Positions 45,651 to 49,492 of a stretch of 49,492 bases of DNA are shown piece after piece. The position numbers and the translations under genes are program-made. How positions within the stretch are numbered: the first letter of the stretch is position 1; each line of letters starts with the position of its first letter. Under the pieces are notes generated by a model. The model was not told the DNA's origin, made no database searches, and worked only from the letters and a program-made list of their open reading frames with translations. This DNA is from Methanobacteriota archaeon (GTDB taxonomy: Archaea; Methanobacteriota; Methanobacteria; Methanobacteriales; Methanobacteriaceae): positions 1 through 49,492 of the forward strand of contig VGTM01000003.1 in the NCBI GenBank assembly GCA_016874685.1. The letters are read 5' to 3'.

Positions 45651-46790
45651 ATGGAAAAAACAGTAATTTCAATAACTGAATGTCAATCTTATGATAAATT
45701 AGAAGTTCAAAAAGCTGTTGATAATTGCTTAGACTTGCTTGGAGGAATCTCATCTTTTATTAATTCCGCTGATAAAGTCTTGATAAAACCCAATATGCTC
45801 ATGGCAAAAGCCCCCGAAGCCAATGTTACCACTCATCCATCAGTTATCGAAGCGGTCATTAATACTGTAAGGGCAGCTGATGCTATTCCAATGGTTGGAG
45901 ACAGTCCTGGCGGTATTATAAAGACTAATATAAATGAATACTTCCGAGCTACGGGGATAACTGAAGTTTGTGAAAGGTTAAATGTAGAAATAATAAATTT
46001 TGAAAAATCTGGTGTCTATTTAAAGAGCAGAAGTGGCCGAAAGTATCATATATCCAAACCAGTTTTAGATTGTGATTTTATAATCAACCTCCCTAAAATA
46101 AAGACTCATAGTTTGACTATTTTCACCTGTGCCATAAAGAATATGTTTGGGGTTGTTCCAGGATTAACTAAAACAGATTATCATCGTAAAGCTCCTAAAC
46201 CCGCAGAATTTGCTAAATTAATGGTTGATATATTCACTTTAACCAAGCCAAATCTTAGCATTGTAGATGGGATTGTGGGGATGGATGGTGCTGGTCCTTC
46301 TTCTGGAGATCCTAAGGAACTGGGTATGATCTTAGCAAGTGAGGACGGTGTTGCCTTGGATTGTTTCTTATGCCATATTCTGGGCAAAGACCCTGAAAAA
46401 ATTCCTACAAACCGAATTGCGATTCAACAGAGTTTAGGTGAAGGAGAAATAAAAAATATTGAAATATTGGGATATAAACCTGAGATTATAAATGATTTTA
46501 AATGGCCACCAAATCTTTCCAGCACAATTGATCTGTTTCCATCTCTTATAGTTAAAGCCTTAATTAAATTCTGGTGGAGTAGACCTGCAATTAACTCTAA
46601 AAAATGTGATGATTGCAAGAGTTGTATAGAAAGCTGCCCTGTAGATGCTCTTCAGCAAGGAGTCTATATCCCTGAATTTGACTACTCTAAATGCATAAAC
46701 TGCTTATGCTGCATGGAAATTTGTCCTGAGGGAGCGGTGTATCAGGATAAAAGCTTTATTTTCAATTTAACATCCCGATTCTCTCGATAA
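45651..46790 (+). CDS. DUF362 protein with two [4Fe-4S] clusters
   Basis: 379 residues: an N-terminal DUF362 domain (1-290) with KVLIKPNML, VGDSPGG and INLPKIKTHSLTIFTCAIKNMFGVVPG, and a C-terminal ferredoxin domain with two CxxCxxCxxxCP sites (CDDCKSCIESCP and CINCLCCMEICP). DUF362 proteins are common in anaerobes and of unknown reaction. ATG at 45651 is preferred over TTG 45639 because the TATA box at 45617 predicts a leaderless start there. Monocistronic. Confidence 0.87.
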   Translation: MEKTVISITECQSYDKLEVQKAVDNCLDLLGGISSFINSADKVLIKPNMLMAKAPEANVTTHPSVIEAVINTVRAADAIPMVGDSPGGIIKTNINEYFRATGITEVCERLNVEIINFEKSGVYLKSRSGRKYHISKPVLDCDFIINLPKIKTHSLTIFTCAIKNMFGVVPGLTKTDYHRKAPKPAEFAKLMVDIFTLTKPNLSIVDGIVGMDGAGPSSGDPKELGMILASEDGVALDCFLCHILGKDPEKIPTNRIAIQQSLGEGEIKNIEILGYKPEIINDFKWPPNLSSTIDLFPSLIVKALIKFWWSRPAINSKKCDDCKSCIESCPVDALQQGVYIPEFDYSKCINCLCCMEICPEGAVYQDKSFIFNLTSRFSR

Positions 46791-46958
46791 ATTAATTTTC
46801 TTACTTAATTAAATTTATTTTTAAATAAATTAATTATTAATTATTTTGTATATGGGTTTGCTTTCAAATTGTAATTTAAATCATTATAGAAAGTTAAATA
46901 TTAAATTGAATTCATAAAATATCATAAATAATTTCTTATACATTTTTGAGGTGTATAT

Positions 46959-47369
46959 ATGGGTGTGTTACATGAGTCCTTTGGTTTAAGAACCAGTAGA
47001 AGACTTGAAATTAGAGACATAACCAATGAGATAGCCGGAATTCTGAAAAAAGCTAATATTAAAAATGGATTAATAAATGTTTTTACAAGACATTCTACAT
47101 CTGGAATAGTAATTAATGAAAATGAATCCCGTTTAATAAAAGATTTTGAAAATGCTCTTAAATCGTTAATACCCAGTGATAGAAATTATCTCCATAATGC
47201 CATTGACAACAATGCTGACTCACATATTCGGGCATTCTATGTGGGAAGCAGCGAAACCATCCCTGTTGAAAATGGTTCAATGAACCTTGGTACATGGCAA
47301 AGTGTTTTTTTTGTTGAACTGGATGGTCCCAGAAGTAGAAAGGTTATGGTTACAGTAATTGGTGAATAG
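46959..47369 (+). CDS. yjbQ: YjbQ/UPF0047 family protein
   Basis: A 136-residue protein of the UPF0047 family, reported to have low thiamin phosphate synthase activity; true role unclear. Conserved putative metal/catalytic residues are in FTRHSTSGIVINENE, DSHIRAFYVGSSETIPVENG and LGTWQSVFFVELDGPRSR. ATG at 46959 follows GAGGTGTATAT. Convergent with pheT. Confidence 0.93.
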   Translation: MGVLHESFGLRTSRRLEIRDITNEIAGILKKANIKNGLINVFTRHSTSGIVINENESRLIKDFENALKSLIPSDRNYLHNAIDNNADSHIRAFYVGSSETIPVENGSMNLGTWQSVFFVELDGPRSRKVMVTVIGE

Positions 47370-47442
47370 AATAACTAGAACCCTATAAAAGTAAAAAAAT
47401 AAAAAGACAAACTAGAATAAAAAAAGAATGAGAAAAATATTA

Positions 47443-49146
47443 TCATGATTTTTGAGGACTAAATTCAACCTCAAATGCAATCACAGGATATTCCAGATTG
47501 AAATTGGTTATAACCTCTGGATGAACTTCTCCAAAGAATCCACACAACGAACCATCCAAAGAAGACTCTTTTAAAACATCTCCTGGTGATTCATGCTCAT
47601 GGACTCCTCTAAGATATGCACATCTTCCTTTAATAAAAGATGGATGGTCATATGATTCAATTTCCATCCCAAGCCCAAGATTTAGAACCAATGAATCCAC
47701 AATCGACTTTATTTCAGTAAAATTTGCAGTGGAATGTGTTACAGCTCCTGCTAATTTTTTCACAGTTTTTACACTTGTTTCAGCAGATTCATCTATAAAA
47801 ACAACTTCACCAATCTCAAAGATCTTCTGCGGTAGTTCTTCATGTTTGTTATCTTCCAGAAACTCCATCAAACCATTTAAGAGGCTTTTCCGTATCATTG
47901 TTCTGTCCTGAGATATAGGTTGGGCCACTATTACTCTATCATCCTCAGTAAGTTTCATATTTTCAAAATGCTGTTTTTCATTTGTGAGCATTAGACTCAT
48001 AGTTTCATAAAAACCCATTCCAACCATTATCTCTCTTAGAATCTGATCAAAGGCTTGCCAGTTATCTTCTCTGCCTATGGTGGACACTTCAGGTATTTCA
48101 GGTTTTAGATTATCAAAACAGTACCCCACGGCAATATTTTCGACTACATCTACTTCATGGATGATATCCATCCGGTATGAAGGAACAAAGACCTGAATTT
48201 CATTTTCATTTAGAATTTCAGCACCAATCCTGACTTTTCCAAGAAAATCTACAATATCAGACACAGTAAGCTGGATTCCAATAATATTTTCAGCATTTTT
48301 AAGCGTAACTTTCTTCTTTCTTGGATTTAAATCAGGTGTGCTAACCTTTTTATGACTGTAAATAACATCCAAGGTTTTTATTTTACCACCTGCTTCAGCA
48401 AAAGATGTGGCAATAATATTCAGTGCATAATTTACTGCTTTCTCATCAGTCCCTGTAACATCAATTAAAATATTTTTTGTGCCTGTTGTAAGTTTTGTAA
48501 GCTCTCCATTTATTATTGGGGGCATTGAAAGTACAGCATTGTTTGAATCCACAATAAGCGGATACCTGTCGAATTTTTCAACCAGATGTGCGTATTCTCT
48601 TCCTTTTTTGTGTTTTTGAAGAACTTCGCTTAGAGTCATTTTTGTGCTGGATTCAAGAGGTACAAATGATATTTCATCGCCTTTGGCAGCTTTATAGAAG
48701 AAAGGAGGAGTTAAAGCATCTAAATTATGAATTCCTATTGCTACCTTTTTCCTGTCCCTTCCTATAACCCAATGAAGGTCTTCCTGGAATTCCATAAGCT
48801 GTTTCAGTTTATCTTCATCCAGATTGATATCTTCAACAACACAGAAAGATACATAAGGTCTTATATCAGCTAGATTTGGATCTACCTCAACATTCATACC
48901 TGAAGAGCTTGTCAGATACTCTGGCATTCCCTTCTCAATTTCTAGGAAACCCTTAAGTGTTCTTGCAATTCCTTCAACACTAAAATGGTCTGGGCGGTTT
49001 GGGAAAAATTCCACACGTATTTTTTCTTCATCATAATCCTCTATATCACTTCCAATCATGGGAAGCATTTTTATGATTTTTTCTTCTGGAACCTCTTTTC
49101 CCAGAAGTTCATAAATGTCACTGTAGTTTACGGTTATAACCGGCAT
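47443..49146 (-). CDS. pheT: Phenylalanyl-tRNA synthetase beta subunit
   Basis: The 567-residue beta subunit of (alpha-beta)2 PheRS, archaeal/eukaryal type without the bacterial EMAP-like N-terminal extension. Recognisable B1 start [17 protein letters not shown]3/4 editing region, B5 domain (about 270-340) and the catalytic-like fold with [28 protein letters not shown] (split: [28 protein letters not shown]). ATG at 49146 follows GAGAGGATAAT. A minus-strand TATA-like TTTATATTTA lies near 49178-49187. pheS is not in the window. Confidence 0.95.
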   Translation of the reverse strand: MPVITVNYSDIYELLGKEVPEEKIIKMLPMIGSDIEDYDEEKIRVEFFPNRPDHFSVEGIARTLKGFLEIEKGMPEYLTSSSGMNVEVDPNLADIRPYVSFCVVEDINLDEDKLKQLMEFQEDLHWVIGRDRKKVAIGIHNLDALTPPFFYKAAKGDEISFVPLESSTKMTLSEVLQKHKKGREYAHLVEKFDRYPLIVDSNNAVLSMPPIINGELTKLTTGTKNILIDVTGTDEKAVNYALNIIATSFAEAGGKIKTLDVIYSHKKVSTPDLNPRKKKVTLKNAENIIGIQLTVSDIVDFLGKVRIGAEILNENEIQVFVPSYRMDIIHEVDVVENIAVGYCFDNLKPEIPEVSTIGREDNWQAFDQILREIMVGMGFYETMSLMLTNEKQHFENMKLTEDDRVIVAQPISQDRTMIRKSLLNGLMEFLEDNKHEELPQKIFEIGEVVFIDESAETSVKTVKKLAGAVTHSTANFTEIKSIVDSLVLNLGLGMEIESYDHPSFIKGRCAYLRGVHEHESPGDVLKESSLDGSLCGFFGEVHPEVITNFNLEYPVIAFEVEFSPQKS

Positions 49147-49492
49147 ATTATCCTCTCAGTTATTTATTAGGACTAATTAATAAATATAAACACTTTTTTT
49201 CGGTCATGTAAGACATTGATATTAATCATAATTGTATTCTATCATTTATATTTCGATCTTATAAAGAATAGATACTTAATTTAAATATATTTTACCTTAT
49301 TTTTTGAATAAAATCACCTCAAAACACAAAAAAATGAAATGAGGCAGAAATAGAGACATAATATATAGTGAATATAAATAAAAGAAGAATTGATTAATGA
49401 ATTTGGGATTTAATCCCTTTTTTTATTTTAATTTTATTTTTTTTTATTTTTAATATTTTTGAAAAAATATGATTTTTTCATCATCCTCCAGA
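49147..49492. other. Terminal intergenic region with possible plus-strand transcript
   Basis: 346 bp without a gene. It carries the pheT promoter and, on the plus strand, a TATA-like ATTTAAATATATTTT near 49280 and a GGGATTTAATCCC hairpin (49405-49417) followed by seven T. No plus-strand gene accounts for this terminator. Confidence 0.35.

Overview
The window looks like a chromosomal segment of a low-GC methanogenic archaeon of the order Methanobacteriales, most likely Methanobacterium. The evidence is the mch/thymidylate synthase/core-MetE cluster, a pseudomurein-type Mur ligase cluster, hypAB, nikR and a hydrogenase maturation protease. Purely archaeal genes support this: proteasome-activating nucleotidase, aMBF1, membrane-anchored LonB, Cgi121, split GMP synthase and a THUMP tRNA G10 methyltransferase. 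Ribosome binding sites are of the GGAGG/GGTGA type and promoters carry TTTATATA-like boxes. Gene order resembles what I remember of Methanothermobacter thermautotrophicus, but I could not check this.

Layout. 0-4.7 kb (minus strand): a one-carbon operon (membrane protein, DUF1890, DUF1894, core MetE, thymidylate synthase, mch). 4.9-9.9 kb: GNAT, tRNA-Ala(GGC), hypA-hypB-DUF354, divergent prs, and a membrane/Cys-rich DUF2769 protein. 10.0-11.3 kb: a decayed DDE insertion sequence. 11.4-19.5 kb: lonB, a response-regulator remnant, cobQ, trkH/trkA and a DASS transporter. 19.9-22.4 kb: two tRNA-Gly genes, a CBS protein, then nikR behind a 36-bp palindrome, a PRMT-like methyltransferase and a hydrogenase protease. 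22.7-33.0 kb: a pseudomurein precursor cluster (ATP-grasp, MraY-like, three Mur ligases, a SelA-like PLP enzyme and two exported proteins of unknown function, one with a possible POTRA/FtsQ-like segment). 33.0-36.9 kb: DUF356, aMBF1, pan, a well-formed C/D box sRNA, UPF0280 and a PH-domain membrane protein. 37.2-42.6 kb: geranylgeranyl reductase family protein, Trm-G10, citramalate/isopropylmalate synthase, Cgi121 and a DegT-like PLP enzyme. 42.7-49.5 kb: split GMP synthase, a 46-residue membrane protein missed by length cut-offs, a DUF2807 lipoprotein, a DUF362 ferredoxin-like protein, YjbQ and pheT.

Functional themes. The first operon handles one-carbon units on tetrahydromethanopterin and delivers them to dTMP and methionine. 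The hypAB and nikR groups serve nickel hydrogenases. The middle cluster should build the pseudomurein peptide and lipid-linked precursor; its third ligase carries a MurT-like zinc ribbon and its MraY-like enzyme a long cytoplasmic insertion. The clearest undescribed-looking items are the C/D box sRNA (one guide fits 16S rRNA around C1402), the nikR-upstream palindrome, and the exported proteins at the end of the Mur cluster.
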